64,000 bases of DNA from an uncultured Gammaproteobacteria bacterium (lineage in GTDB: Bacteria > Pseudomonadota > Gammaproteobacteria > UBA6429 > Thiohalophilaceae), in NCBI GenBank assembly GCA_913064945.1, contig CAJYAN010000011.1:62001-126000 (forward strand), written 5' to 3'. This document shows, one piece after another, positions 8,964 through 18,663 of this stretch. The translations under genes and the position numbers were made by a program. Under the pieces are notes generated by a model. That model ran no database searches, was not told the origin of the DNA, and saw only the letters and a program-made list of their open reading frames with translations. Position 1 is the first letter of the stretch, and each line of letters opens with the position of its first letter.

Positions 8964-9374
8964 ATAATTCTCATCTCTTTTAAACATAAACCTATCTGGG
9001 TTATCTAAGCTAGAAAAACCAAACTTTTTATAAAACCCGTGAGCATCTGCTGTACCAAGAAACCACAACCTTACCTGTAAATCGGGGGACTCAACTATAT
9101 GTTTGACCAACATGGTGCCTAAACCATTCCCTTGATGTTCGTCAAAGACAAAGAGGTCCATTAAATAAACAAATACAACATGGTCGGTGATGACCCGCGC
9201 AAAACCTAACATGTTATCGTTTGAATCATATATACCAAAACAAATAGAATTTTCTATTGATTTTTTAACTCTCTCTATACTACGGCCTTTAGCCCAGTAT
9301 GATTTATAGTGCAAGTAATCGTAGATTGCATCTACATTTAGCTTTGACTTGTCTTTTGATATTGTATATTTCAT
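8958..9374 (-). CDS. GNAT-family N-acetyltransferase
   Basis: A 138-residue acetyl-CoA-dependent acyltransferase. The core has strands around FGIYDSNDNMLGFARVITD and VVFVYLMDLFVFDEHQGNGL, followed by the CoA pyrophosphate loop QGNGLGTMLV and a C-terminal FYKKFGF, all standard for GNAT. The acceptor is unknown. An upstream in-frame ATG exists, but its extra 45 residues cover a structured repeat and look non-coding, so ATG at 9374 was chosen. Its bases are AT-richer than neighbouring housekeeping genes. Small GNAT genes are common integron cassettes, and attC-like repeats flank it. Confidence 0.85.
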   Translation of the reverse strand: MKYTISKDKSKLNVDAIYDYLHYKSYWAKGRSIERVKKSIENSICFGIYDSNDNMLGFARVITDHVVFVYLMDLFVFDEHQGNGLGTMLVKHIVESPDLQVRLWFLGTADAHGFYKKFGFSSLDNPDRFMFKRDENYC

Positions 9375-9404
9375 ATCATTATTTATTCTACGAATGCTAA
9401 AGCG

Positions 9405-9460
9405 CTTCAACGCAAACGAAGCGTGGCGAAATTTGCGTCCGCACGAGCCAAAGGTTAACG
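9405..9460 (-). repeat. Weak attC-like inverted repeat between cassette-type genes
   Basis: On the minus strand the 56 bp begin CGTTAACC and end GTTGAAG, containing the inverted arms ACGCAAA / TTTGCGT and CGCTTC / GAAGCG. It lies between the SRPBCC stop and GNAT start. The right core GTTGAAG misses the final pyrimidine of GTTRRRY. Confidence 0.25.
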
Positions 9461-9480
9461 GCCATTGTCTCCACGCGACA

Positions 9481-9888
9481 TCACCGGCTTGCCTCAATAT
9501 GGCGGGCAAAATTGTTCAGAATCGCCAGCCAACCGTCGCGCTGCTGATCGATAGAATGAGTTGATTCACTATCGAAGCTTATGCTGACCCTAACGCCTTC
9601 CGGACTATCAACAAATCCGACCTGCGCTGCGCGATCATCAAAGGAATGCTCGATCAACTTGTGCTTCACAATATTCGTATAAGTTCCGGAAAAATCAAAC
9701 CCCATGCTGCCATCTTTGGCCTCCATTCGTGAGGAGAAAGCACCACCCACGCGTAGATCAACCTCGGCAGAGGTAGTGTGCCAGTCATCGGACGCAGCAT
9801 TCCATTGTTTAATTTCTTCGGCTGTCGTATAGGCTCGCCACACTTCTTCAATAGGGGCATAGACAATGGTCTCAACGGTGATTTTCAT
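9481..9888 (-). CDS. SRPBCC-domain protein, AHSA1 family
   Basis: A 135-residue START-like domain protein of the AHSA1 (activator of Hsp90 ATPase homologue) family. Hallmarks are VETIVYAPIEEVWRAYTTAEEIKQW at the start (helix after strand 1), DLRVGGAFSSRMEAKDGS in the middle and the C-terminal helix DGWLAILNNFARHIE. Such domains bind hydrophobic ligands, but the specific role is not known. It is encoded in the same direction as the GNAT and 75-aa genes, and SRPBCC genes of this size occur often in integron cassettes. Confidence 0.85.
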   Translation of the reverse strand: MKITVETIVYAPIEEVWRAYTTAEEIKQWNAASDDWHTTSAEVDLRVGGAFSSRMEAKDGSMGFDFSGTYTNIVKHKLIEHSFDDRAAQVGFVDSPEGVRVSISFDSESTHSIDQQRDGWLAILNNFARHIEASR

Positions 9889-10491
9889 GGTGCATCTCTA
9901 TTTTGATTGCAGATAACTTTAAAACGATCTGTACGCCGCCACCATACTAATGGCGAAGTACTACAACATTGACGGTATACAGCAGAGTATATTGTTAGGT
10001 ATTTATTTCATTTTTCGCCAAACAGGTAAATATCATAGTTGACAGAAAACCAGCACAGAAAAACCAAATAAATGCTTTTAAATAAAAAACCCGGAAACCC
10101 AGAAACCCAGAAACCTGATGATGAAAACGCAGATCAACACACCTCAAGCACACCATGGTCGGGCTGGACAAATTTTATTGAAAAAACGGCAACAATCAGG
10201 CTTGCGGTTTTTGACTTGGCTCTATTTTTTCGTTGCTTCATTCTTTATTTTTTACACCTGATTGTTAATTTTACGAATCCTACCCTGTCTGAATAATTCG
10301 CATTAAAATTCACTAATGTAATTAGGTACTGCCGTGTTCTCATCAAACTCAACATAGACCCTATCGCATGATGTTGCAAAGCAAATCAAGAGACCCCCAT
10401 GGTGCAGACCAGATCACCCCGTTGATTTTATTTTTTTAAAAAACCTGTATCATCGTTCTCCCCATAATCACCACTGAAACTGGAGTCAATC
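9889..10491. other. 603-bp AT-rich intergenic region
   Basis: No convincing gene. GTTAGGT at 9994-10000 (ACCTAAC on the minus strand) matches integron core consensus but has no clear partner. TATAC/GTATA arms are nearby at 9976-9991. A 74-codon rightward frame (10072-10296) has no Shine-Dalgarno and a repetitive N-terminus (KPGNPETQKP), so it is not called. A promoter for the HAD gene probably lies in the last 100 bp. Confidence 0.5.
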
Positions 10492-11205
10492 ATGCCCGAA
10501 CAATCACTACGCGATATTAAGGCCTGCGTCTTCGATGCCTACGGTACGCTGTTTGATCTCCGCTCGGCGGTGGAGGCGCAACGCCCTCGTCTGGGTGAAC
10601 ATGCCGATGCGGTCGCGGCCACCTGGCGCACGAAGCAACTGGAATACACCTGGCTGCGTAGTCTGATGGGTCGCCATGCCGATTTCTGGACGGTCACGGA
10701 AAATTCGCTCGACTTTGCCCTGGAGAGTAACGGCATTGATCTTGCCGAGGCGACGCAATCCGGCCTGCGTGAAGCGCTGATGCAGGCGTATTTGCAACTC
10801 TCTGCCTACGCTGAAGTGCCTGCGACATTGGCGACCTTGCGCCAGGGGGGATTTCACCTCGCCATCCTGTCGAACGGTTCACCCGCCATGCTCGACCCCG
10901 TCGTACAAAATGCCGATCTGAGCGATCAGTTCGAGGTGGTGCTGTCGGTCGAGTCGGTCAAGACCTTCAAGCCCGAGCCCTGCGTTTACCAACTGGCCGT
11001 GGATACGCTGAACCTGCGCCGCGAGCAGATCCTGTTCCTGTCATCGAATGCCTGGGACGTGGCAGGCGCGGCCAGCTTTGGTTTTCGGGTTGTGTGGATC
11101 AATCGTTTTGCTCAACCCCGCGAGCGCCTGCCCGGTCAGCCCGATGCACAGCTTACTGATCTGATAGGGCTACCAACATTACTGATGGAGGCCAGCCGCC
11201 CCTAA
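10492..11205 (+). CDS. Haloacid dehalogenase type II (HAD superfamily)
   Basis: A 237-residue hydrolase of the L-2-haloacid dehalogenase type. The nucleophile motif is VFDAYGTLFDL (residues ~13-23; Asp15 nucleophile). Motif II is the LSNGSP segment, the catalytic Lys is in VKTFKPEPCVYQLA, and motif IV is SSNAWDVAGAASFGF. The N-SNxWD version matches true dehalogenases, which make D-2-hydroxyacids from L-2-haloacids. GGAG lies 6-7 nt before the ATG. It is 700 bp upstream of the ABC operon and probably a separate unit. Confidence 0.9.
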   Translation: MPEQSLRDIKACVFDAYGTLFDLRSAVEAQRPRLGEHADAVAATWRTKQLEYTWLRSLMGRHADFWTVTENSLDFALESNGIDLAEATQSGLREALMQAYLQLSAYAEVPATLATLRQGGFHLAILSNGSPAMLDPVVQNADLSDQFEVVLSVESVKTFKPEPCVYQLAVDTLNLRREQILFLSSNAWDVAGAASFGFRVVWINRFAQPRERLPGQPDAQLTDLIGLPTLLMEASRP

Positions 11206-11910
11206 TCGCAGCGACAGGCACTGCCTTCGTCCCCCCTTGACACTATTAATAACCGCACAAGACATATTATTATTATCGCAATGTGTCCTGACAACCCAGC
11301 GGAGACTCGTCAAGGCAGGCGTTTCGTTGCCTCCGCCACTGTCACCGGTGACGAAATCACTCGCCGTGCATCCCCCTTCACTACGCTGGTCTAAATCAAT
11401 TGTCAGCCATCATTGTCCCGCACCCTGTCGCAAGACCGCCTGGATGATAATCAGAGGACATTAGCTCTGGATTTTTTGCCGCGGTCTGTTTATTCTTCGT
11501 GTTCGCTAAATAACGCATAATTATGATGTCAGTTAATAGAGGCAGATGTTAAGAGACAGTGCTTTTTTGAGGGACTGTCTTGTCCTTTTGTGCAGGCGAA
11601 TTTCAGCGTAAATGGGGCAACAACCAAGTTAAATTCATCGCCATACGGTGCAGATCACGACGGTCGATCATCGTCGTCGTTAAGCGTTCGCCGTTATGGT
11701 CGAACGAACAGTGTCATCACAACACCGGTTTCAAGCGGTATCGGTGTTCCCTAAAAGACCAAGGAAGACAGGTCGTTTCGTACAACCAGGCAGACCATAC
11801 GGCTGCGGTTAAGAGACGGTGGCGAGTGATGTGCCCTCGAAGTGGTCGACACAAAGAGGGGCGAAGTGTAAGGCCAAAAGGCCCATCAACTAATAATGAG
11901 GAGTCAATCC
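11206..11910. other. 705-bp region upstream of the ABC operon
   Basis: No open frame here looks like a real protein. It holds inverted repeats: AGACAGT / ACTGTCT (11554-11580) and CGTTCG / CGAACG around 11685-11706. TTGACA at 11237-11242 could be a -35 element, with an AT-rich stretch after it. It may be a long untranslated leader or control region for the operon that follows. Confidence 0.4.
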
Positions 11911-13269
11911 ATGAATAATGATGATGATCAGAAAAACCCAAAAAACGGCATAGACCGTCGTGACTTTTTAAAACTTAGCGCTGGCGTTGCCGGCGGTATG
12001 ATGCTCTCCGGCGGAGTCAGCCAACTCGCTCAGGCAGCAGATTACCCGGCGATTGGCAACTATCCGGTAGGGATTAAGGGTAGTAGCGTCTTCATGGGCA
12101 TTGCGGTACCCCGCACCGGTCCTTATTCCGCACAGGGCGAGGACGAAATCAAGGGTTATCTGCTCGCCATTGATCATATTAATAAAGGTTCATCGTTAGC
12201 CCGCGCCTACTCACCCAACTCACACAAGGGTGTCATGGGCAAGAAAATTGAATATGGCATTGCCGATAACCAGACCAAGCCCAATGTCGCTGTACAGGCT
12301 ATTTCCAAGTTTATTAGCGAGCATAAGGCCATGATGATTACCGGGAGCGTCAGCTCCGCCGTAGCGATTGCTGCCGGTAAACTCTGTGATCGTGAACGTA
12401 CTATCTATCTGCCCGCAATTAGTGGCTCCAACGCGACTACCGGCAAAGACTGTCAGCGTTATAGCTTTCGCGCCTGTCACTTCGCCTATACCTCGGCCAA
12501 GGCCCTGGCACCTGTTATCAAGAACGCCCTCGGTGCCGGTAAGAAAGTAGCCTATCTGACCCCCGACTATACCTATGGTCACTCGGTCTACAACTCCATG
12601 AAACAGTTCACCGAGGCGCAGGGCTGGAGCACGGTCAACAATCAGCTGCCACCGCTGGGGACTTCTGACTTCAGTACTTACCTGTTGAATATTGCCAACA
12701 GTGGTGCCGACGTGCTGGTCAACATCTGTTTTGGTCGTGACGCCGTTATCTCAACCAAGCAGGCCAAACAGTTTGGTCTGCTCGACAAGATGACCCTGGT
12801 CATGCCTTACATGGCTCCCTTCTTTGAAGAAGAAGTTGGCGCCGATCTGTTACAAGGTGTTTACGGTACGACCGAGTTCTGGTGGACCCTGGCGGAAAAG
12901 AATCCTATGGCGAAGGAATTTGTCGCTGACTTTGAAAAGAAAAACGGCCGCAAACCGGGCTGGTCAGCACATATCGCTTTTCTACAGACCATGCTGTGGG
13001 CTCGTGCCGTTGAAAGTGCACACACCTTCCATCCACCAACCGTTGTTGCGGAATACGAGAAGGGTAACAAGATCACGACTGATATCGGTGATGTCTCATG
13101 GCGTGCGGCGGATCACCAGCTGGAACGCCCGGTGTTCGTCATTCGTGGTAAGAAACCCTCTGCTATGCGTAACAAGGCAGACTTCTATGATGTCGTAGAG
13201 GCCGTACCGGGTGCCGATGTCATGCCGCCGATTGAGCTATTCGGCTGCAAACTTGGTTCTGCCACCTAA
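11911..13269 (+). CDS. ABC transporter substrate-binding protein, Tat-exported
   Basis: A 452-residue periplasmic binding protein of the Leu/Ile/Val-type family (Peripla_BP_6). The N-terminus has a twin-arginine signal: DRRDFLKLSAG, then a hydrophobic Gly-rich stretch and a likely cleavage after AQA. The mature part opens with the typical VFMGIAVPRTGPYSAQGEDE. The start at 11911 was preferred over an ATG five codons earlier because GAGGAGT sits directly before it. It would capture the substrate for the LivH/LivM-G/LivF components downstream. Tat export suggests folding before export; the ligand is unknown. Confidence 0.92.
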   Translation: MNNDDDQKNPKNGIDRRDFLKLSAGVAGGMMLSGGVSQLAQAADYPAIGNYPVGIKGSSVFMGIAVPRTGPYSAQGEDEIKGYLLAIDHINKGSSLARAYSPNSHKGVMGKKIEYGIADNQTKPNVAVQAISKFISEHKAMMITGSVSSAVAIAAGKLCDRERTIYLPAISGSNATTGKDCQRYSFRACHFAYTSAKALAPVIKNALGAGKKVAYLTPDYTYGHSVYNSMKQFTEAQGWSTVNNQLPPLGTSDFSTYLLNIANSGADVLVNICFGRDAVISTKQAKQFGLLDKMTLVMPYMAPFFEEEVGADLLQGVYGTTEFWWTLAEKNPMAKEFVADFEKKNGRKPGWSAHIAFLQTMLWARAVESAHTFHPPTVVAEYEKGNKITTDIGDVSWRAADHQLERPVFVIRGKKPSAMRNKADFYDVVEAVPGADVMPPIELFGCKLGSAT

Positions 13270-13290
13270 ACCTTAAGGGGAAATCTGAGT

Positions 13291-14166
13291 ATGCCCAGTT
13301 TGCCGTTATTTTTATCGCAATTGTTTAATGGTCTGGCCACCGGCCTGCTGCTATCACTGATCAGCGCCGGTTTGACCATCATTTACGGCACGCTGGGCGT
13401 GCTCAACCTCGCCCATGGCGCCCTCTTTATGGTCGGCGCCTATGCGGGCTTCATGGCACTGCAATGGACCGGCTCTTTCGTGATCGCCATTTTCGGCGGC
13501 ATGATCGGTTCCCTGCTGGTTGGCCTGGTGATGGAACGCGTCATTGTTCGTTTTTATTATCAGCGGCCACCGGAAGATCAGATCCTGGTGACCTTTGGCA
13601 TCGGGATTGTCATTACCGAACTGGTCCGCCTGAGTTTTGGTGGTATTTCCAAGCCTGTACCGATCCCCTCCTGGGGCGAAGGTATCACGCGTATGGGCTT
13701 CCTGTTTTATCCCAACTATCGCATTGAAATGATGGTGTTTGTCGCCATCGCGCTGCTGGCGCTGTACCTACTGCTCTACCGCACTCGACTTGGCATGATC
13801 GTCCGTGCCGGTATTGAGGACAGCCTGATGGTGAATATGCTGGGAATTAATGTCTACCGTATTTTTCTGCTGGTGTTCGGTATTGGCGCGATGACGGCGG
13901 GCTTCGCCGGCATTGTGACCTCACCGATCCTGGCGGTGACACCGGATATGGGAGAGGTCTTTCTCGTCCAGTCCTTTGTCGTTATCGTCATCGGCGGCGT
14001 TGGCTCGTTTCCAGGTGCGATCATCGGCGGCATCATCGCCGGCGAGATTGTCAGTCTGACGTCGATGTTTAGTCCGGCCTACTCACAGGTCATGTTGTTC
14101 GCCGTCATGGCGGTATTGTTAGCTGTACGTCCTCAGGGACTTTTCGGAATTGAGGGCCGCGAATGA
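13291..14166 (+). CDS. livH: Branched-chain amino acid-type ABC permease LivH
   Basis: A 291-residue inner-membrane permease with about 8 segments. Typical family sequence includes GLTIIYGTLGVLNLAHGALFMVGAY near residue 27 and the cytoplasmic coupling helix region ARAGIEDSLMVNMLGINVYR-like (residues ~171-190). It pairs with the LivM half of the next gene to form the channel. The stop overlaps the next start (ATGA), so translation is coupled. The name reflects family, not proven substrate. Confidence 0.92.
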   Translation: MPSLPLFLSQLFNGLATGLLLSLISAGLTIIYGTLGVLNLAHGALFMVGAYAGFMALQWTGSFVIAIFGGMIGSLLVGLVMERVIVRFYYQRPPEDQILVTFGIGIVITELVRLSFGGISKPVPIPSWGEGITRMGFLFYPNYRIEMMVFVAIALLALYLLLYRTRLGMIVRAGIEDSLMVNMLGINVYRIFLLVFGIGAMTAGFAGIVTSPILAVTPDMGEVFLVQSFVVIVIGGVGSFPGAIIGGIIAGEIVSLTSMFSPAYSQVMLFAVMAVLLAVRPQGLFGIEGRE

Positions 14167-16085
14167 TGTTACAAAGACTCTCCCGTTACAGTGGCGGGCG
14201 GCCCTGGGTGGCCGAACTCATTACACTGATAGTGTTACTGCTTTGTCCCGTCGTACTGCCGCTTGTGGGTATTTCTGCTGATATTGCCAGCCGAATTCTG
14301 ATCTGGGGTCTATTTGGTCTTGGCTTTGATATTCTGTTTGGCTATACCGGCCTGCTGTCCTTTGGCCAGGCGGCCTTTTTTGGTACCGGGGGGTTTGTCT
14401 CGGCCTTCCTGCTGACACAGACCGGCATCCATGGCGTCTTCCTGGCGTTGATGATCGGTATGCTGGTCGCGATGGCGGCCGGTGTCGTGGTCGGATTTTT
14501 TACCTTACGTCGCAGTGGTATCTACTTTGCCATGATCACCCTGGCCTTTGCCGAGATGTTTCACTTTCTGGAACTGTCACCACTATCGGCCTGGACAGGT
14601 GGTGAAAACGGTCTGACCGGTGTACCAATGCCAATTGTCGGTTTCGACAGCTGGCACTTTCAGATCAGTTCCGGCTGGACACTCTATGGTTATATCGCGG
14701 CCTTCTTTCTTGTTGGTTATATCGTTGCCCATCGCATTGTACTGTCGCCGTTCGGCCAGGTACTGACGGCATTACGTGACAACACGCCAAGGGCATTGGC
14801 CACGGGGCACTCGGTTCGCAAGTACAAGCTGACCGCCTTTGTCATCGCCGCCGGTTATGCCGGTGTGGCTGGTGGCCTGCTGGGCGTTCTGCAATCCTAT
14901 ATGCCACCCGATGCGGTTGCCTTTCACACCTCCGGTCAGCTGGTAATGCAAAGTATTATTGGTGGTGCCGGTACCTTATTCGGTCCACTGGTCGGTGCAG
15001 CACTGTGGCTGGGTATGCAGGACTTTCTGCAGGACATCCCCTTCATCGCCGAGGCCTGGATGTTAATTCTGGGTATTGTGTTTGTCATCCTGATTACCGC
15101 TTTTCGCCAGGGGATCCTCGGTGCGGTCAAACAACTGGTGATGAAAACGGAACCTGCCACCGCACCCCATGCAACAGAGCTATCCGCCGAGATATCCCGT
15201 CGCACGCACATTAAGGGTGTACCGGATGAACACCCCAATCAGGACAATATCCCGGATCATTTCTTTCGTACCGATACACCGACGACGAAACCTGATTTAC
15301 TTATAGTGCCGAAGAGCAGTACCTCTGAAGGCATCGCCCTCGCCTGCCGTAACCTGACTAAACACTATGGTGGAATCTATGCCAATGAAGGCATCACACT
15401 GTCGATTCCCGAAGGACAGCTACGTGGCATCATCGGACCGAATGGTGCCGGCAAGAGTACCTTCTTTAAAATGCTGGCGGGTGAGGTTGTCCCAACTGAA
15501 GGTCAGATCTTCCTGCACGGTGCCGATATTACCGGACTGGGCGTCACCGCTGTTTCCCAGCTTGGCATGAGTAAGAGTTACCAGATTAACGAACTCTTCT
15601 CCAAATTAACCGTTGAACAAAACCTGGCCATCCCGGTGCTGGCCCGACTGCGTGGTGAGTTTCGAACCGACATGCTCAAGTCTCTCAATCAGGTCCCCGG
15701 CCTGCGACAGCAGATCGAAGCCACGCTGGATCTGGTCAACCTGGACCAGCGCGCCGATATACCGGTTACCGAGCTGGCCTACGGTGAAAAACGTCGCCTT
15801 GAGATTGGCCTGGCACTGGCCAGCGCACCGAATGTACTTTTACTTGATGAACCACTCGCCGGTATGAGCCCGCGTGAACGCGCCGACACTGTGCAACTGC
15901 TGAAACGTATCCGCGCTGGCCGCACCCTGATCGTGGTCGAGCACGATATGGATGCCATGTTTGAATTGGCCGAATACATCAGTGTGCTGCAGGAAGGTCG
16001 TCTGCTGGCGGAAGGCACGCCCGAGGAAATCAAAAATGACAAGCGTGTCCAGGACGCTTACCTGGGAGGCATAGAAGAGGCATGA
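14163..16085 (+). CDS. Fused ABC permease-ATPase (LivM-LivG)
   Basis: A 640-residue protein joining two subunits that are usually separate. Residues 1-~325 are a LivM permease (GLGFDILFGYTGLLSFGQAA near 50; coupling region LRDNTPRALATGHSVRKYKL). A ~70-residue polar linker follows. Residues ~395-640 are a LivG ATPase with Walker A GPNGAGKST (~425), signature LAYGEKRRLEIGLAL, Walker B VLLLDEP (~560) and the H-loop VEHDMD. The frame is continuous without a stop, so it is a true fusion here. It overlaps livH and livF by 4 bp each. Confidence 0.93.
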   Translation: MMLQRLSRYSGGRPWVAELITLIVLLLCPVVLPLVGISADIASRILIWGLFGLGFDILFGYTGLLSFGQAAFFGTGGFVSAFLLTQTGIHGVFLALMIGMLVAMAAGVVVGFFTLRRSGIYFAMITLAFAEMFHFLELSPLSAWTGGENGLTGVPMPIVGFDSWHFQISSGWTLYGYIAAFFLVGYIVAHRIVLSPFGQVLTALRDNTPRALATGHSVRKYKLTAFVIAAGYAGVAGGLLGVLQSYMPPDAVAFHTSGQLVMQSIIGGAGTLFGPLVGAALWLGMQDFLQDIPFIAEAWMLILGIVFVILITAFRQGILGAVKQLVMKTEPATAPHATELSAEISRRTHIKGVPDEHPNQDNIPDHFFRTDTPTTKPDLLIVPKSSTSEGIALACRNLTKHYGGIYANEGITLSIPEGQLRGIIGPNGAGKSTFFKMLAGEVVPTEGQIFLHGADITGLGVTAVSQLGMSKSYQINELFSKLTVEQNLAIPVLARLRGEFRTDMLKSLNQVPGLRQQIEATLDLVNLDQRADIPVTELAYGEKRRLEIGLALASAPNVLLLDEPLAGMSPRERADTVQLLKRIRAGRTLIVVEHDMDAMFELAEYISVLQEGRLLAEGTPEEIKNDKRVQDAYLGGIEEA

Positions 16086-16780
16086 GTCTGCTTGAAATTG
16101 AAAACATAAACAGCTATTACGGTGATTCGCATGTGCTCTTCGATCTGTCCATGCAGATCAATGAACATGAAGTCGTCGCCCTGCTGGGACGCAACGGTGC
16201 CGGTAAGAGCACCACATTAAAGTCGTTAATGGGCGCGGTCAAGCCGCAGAATGGTGTCATCCGATACGATGGCAAGGACATTTGCGGTCTGCCACCCTAT
16301 GAAATTGCCCAGCTCGGTATTCAGCTGGTGCCGGAGGAACGGCGCATTTTCGGCAGCCTCAATGTCGAAGAAAATCTACAACTGGCGGCGTTAAGCGAAC
16401 CACGCGCCTGGTCATTAGAAAAAATATACGAGTACTTCCCTCGCCTGCTCGAACGCCGTCGTAGCCGGGGTACGGACCTCTCCGGCGGTGAGCAGCAAAT
16501 GCTGGCCATCGCCCGGGCACTGATCCGTGACGCACGCCTAATACTCCTGGACGAACCGTTTGAAGGCCTGGCACCGATCATCGTCCAGGACTTGCTCCGC
16601 GTGGCGCGTCAGCTCGCCGATGAGGGTCGTACCATTGTCATCGTCGAACAGAATGTCGCCGCCGCGCTGTCCATCGCGCAACGGGTCTACATCATTAATA
16701 ACGGCCACCTGGTTTATGAGGGCACGCCTGCAGAGCTACACGCGCAGCCGGAGATCATGCACGAATACCTGGGTGTGTAA
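16082..16780 (+). CDS. livF: Branched-chain amino acid-type ABC ATPase LivF
   Basis: A 232-residue ATPase, the second motor subunit of the transporter. Walker A is [15 protein letters not shown] (~36), the signature is [16 protein letters not shown], Walker B is [13 protein letters not shown] and the H-loop is in VEQNV. It pairs with the LivG half of the preceding fusion. Its ATG overlaps that gene's stop, and mmsA begins 5 bp after its end. Confidence 0.95.
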   Translation: MSLLEIENINSYYGDSHVLFDLSMQINEHEVVALLGRNGAGKSTTLKSLMGAVKPQNGVIRYDGKDICGLPPYEIAQLGIQLVPEERRIFGSLNVEENLQLAALSEPRAWSLEKIYEYFPRLLERRRSRGTDLSGGEQQMLAIARALIRDARLILLDEPFEGLAPIIVQDLLRVARQLADEGRTIVIVEQNVAAALSIAQRVYIINNGHLVYEGTPAELHAQPEIMHEYLGV

Positions 16781-16785
16781 AACGC

Positions 16786-18282
16786 ATGCAGCCAACAATA
16801 CAACACTTTATAAACGGTAAACGTGTCACGGGGAAAAGTGAACGCCACGCATCTGTTTTCAATCCAGCGACGGGTGAGGTTAGCGCCGAAGTTGCGCTTG
16901 CCAGTGTTGATGATACCAGAGCCGCTATTGCAGCCGCCCACACTGCTTATCCCGGCTGGGCGGGCACGACCCCGCTACGTCGTGCCCGTGTGCTGTTTCG
17001 CTTTCGCGACCTGATTGAACAACATCGCCGCGAATTAGCGTCACTCATTACGCGGGAACATGGCAAGTTACTCAGCGATGCTGAAGGTGAAGTCACCCGT
17101 GGTCTTGAAGTCGTCGAATTCGCCTGTGGCATTCCGCACCTGCTCAAGGGTGAGCACTCGGAAAACGTCGGTACCGGCGTCGATAGCTGGTCGCTACGCC
17201 AACCGATGGGGGTCTGTGCCGGCATTACACCGTTTAACTTTCCCGCCATGGTGCCCATGTGGATGTTTCCCATTGCCCTGGCCTGTGGCAATAGCTTTGT
17301 ACTAAAACCATCGGAACGTGCACCTTCATGCCCGTTGCGACTGGCCGAACTGCTACAGGAAGCGGGCCTGCCCGATGGTGTGTTTAACGTCCTTAATGGC
17401 GACAAGCAGGCCGTTGATGTCCTGCTTACCGACCCGGATGTCGCCGCCGTCAGCTTTGTCGGTTCCACCCCCATTGCAGAATATATTTATCAAACCGCCT
17501 CGGCCCACGGCAAGCGTGTGCAGGCATTAGGTGGTGCCAAAAACCACATGGTGGTCATGCCGGACGCTGACCTGGATCAGGTCAGCAATGCCCTGATGGG
17601 GGCGGCCTTTGGTTCTGCGGGCGAGCGCTGCATGGCCATTTCCGTTGCCGTGGCCGTCGGTGATGTCGCTGACCGACTGGCCGAACAGCTAACACCACTG
17701 GTGCGCGCACTCAAGGTTGGTCCCGGGACTAGCCCCGAGGCCGAGATGGGCCCGGTCATCACGGCCGAACATCAGGCACGAATCCGTGGCTATATTGAAA
17801 CCGGGTTGACTGAAGGCGCCAGCCTGCTTGTCGATGGCCGCGAGATCGACGTACCGGGCCATGACAAGGGTTTCTTTGTTGGTGGTAGCCTGTTCGATCA
17901 TGTCACACCGGAGATGCGTATCTATCGGGAAGAGATCTTTGGCCCCGTGCTAATCATTGTGCGTGTCCCGGACTTGAATACCGCGTTACGTTTTATCAAT
18001 GAACACGAGTATGGCAATGGCACCGCGATTTTTACTCGCGACGGCGCTGCTGCACGCACTTTTAGTCATGCCGTACAGGTAGGAATGGTCGGCATCAACG
18101 TGCCCATTCCCGTACCGATGGCCTACCACAGCTTTGGTGGCTGGAAACGATCACTCTTCGGCAACCTGAATATGCATGGCCCTGATGGTGTGCGTTTTTA
18201 TACCCGGCTCAAGACCGTCACCGCCCGCTGGCCTGATGAGCGCACCGAGCGAACGGAGTTTGTCATGCCCACAATGAAGTAA
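16786..18282 (+). CDS. mmsA: CoA-acylating methylmalonate-semialdehyde dehydrogenase-like
   Basis: A 498-residue aldehyde dehydrogenase. It fits the MmsA branch: it begins with [12 protein letters not shown], carries the catalytic Cys in [11 protein letters not shown], and has the oxyanion/NAD region [19 protein letters not shown]. Characterised members oxidise methylmalonate or malonate semialdehyde to propionyl- or acetyl-CoA in valine, beta-alanine or inositol breakdown. Being 5 bp after livF, it almost certainly belongs to the transporter operon. That suggests the imported compound is degraded through a short semialdehyde. Confidence 0.88.
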   Translation: MQPTIQHFINGKRVTGKSERHASVFNPATGEVSAEVALASVDDTRAAIAAAHTAYPGWAGTTPLRRARVLFRFRDLIEQHRRELASLITREHGKLLSDAEGEVTRGLEVVEFACGIPHLLKGEHSENVGTGVDSWSLRQPMGVCAGITPFNFPAMVPMWMFPIALACGNSFVLKPSERAPSCPLRLAELLQEAGLPDGVFNVLNGDKQAVDVLLTDPDVAAVSFVGSTPIAEYIYQTASAHGKRVQALGGAKNHMVVMPDADLDQVSNALMGAAFGSAGERCMAISVAVAVGDVADRLAEQLTPLVRALKVGPGTSPEAEMGPVITAEHQARIRGYIETGLTEGASLLVDGREIDVPGHDKGFFVGGSLFDHVTPEMRIYREEIFGPVLIIVRVPDLNTALRFINEHEYGNGTAIFTRDGAAARTFSHAVQVGMVGINVPIPVPMAYHSFGGWKRSLFGNLNMHGPDGVRFYTRLKTVTARWPDERTERTEFVMPTMK

Positions 18283-18663
18283 GCACGCCCGTTGTTGCTA
18301 CTGCAATCTGGTTCGGCTATGCAGTGAGTTAATCAAGTTTCGGTCGGCGGAAAATTCTTCGCATCAACATTCAGCCTCAACAGTATTCTCCCTTATCAGC
18401 AAAGCTTACTAAGAACTCGATGAGTATGTTTTATCGTCGAAGGGTCGTAAATATTAACCTACAAAATAACTCTGATACTCATGTGCCAATGCCTAATATT
18501 CAGCATGGCAGATATGTTTGTATTAGTAGTATTATGATGCAGTGTGCACTATCCAAGACCTAACGACTCAACAAGCAGGAAGCCGTGATCAGGTTTAAAT
18601 GCGGGTGGCCTATGCGTAAGAAATATTCTCAATGCCCCCTCGGTAAGGATTAAGGAACATTCC
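18283..18663. other. 381-bp intergenic region
   Basis: AT-rich spacer between mmsA and the LOG-family gene. I see no credible gene, RNA or strong terminator in it; a promoter for the downstream gene is expected near 18500-18650 but no good -35/-10 pair stands out. Confidence 0.4.

Noticed and set aside
10072-10296. 74-codon frame (+) with a repetitive N-terminus and hydrophobic tail
   Set aside because: No Shine-Dalgarno, no recognisable family; kept as part of the intergenic description.
11237-11918. Open frames 11237-11464 and 11580-11918 (+)
   Set aside because: Composition is unlike a protein, there is no ribosome site, and the second runs into the true start of the binding protein gene.
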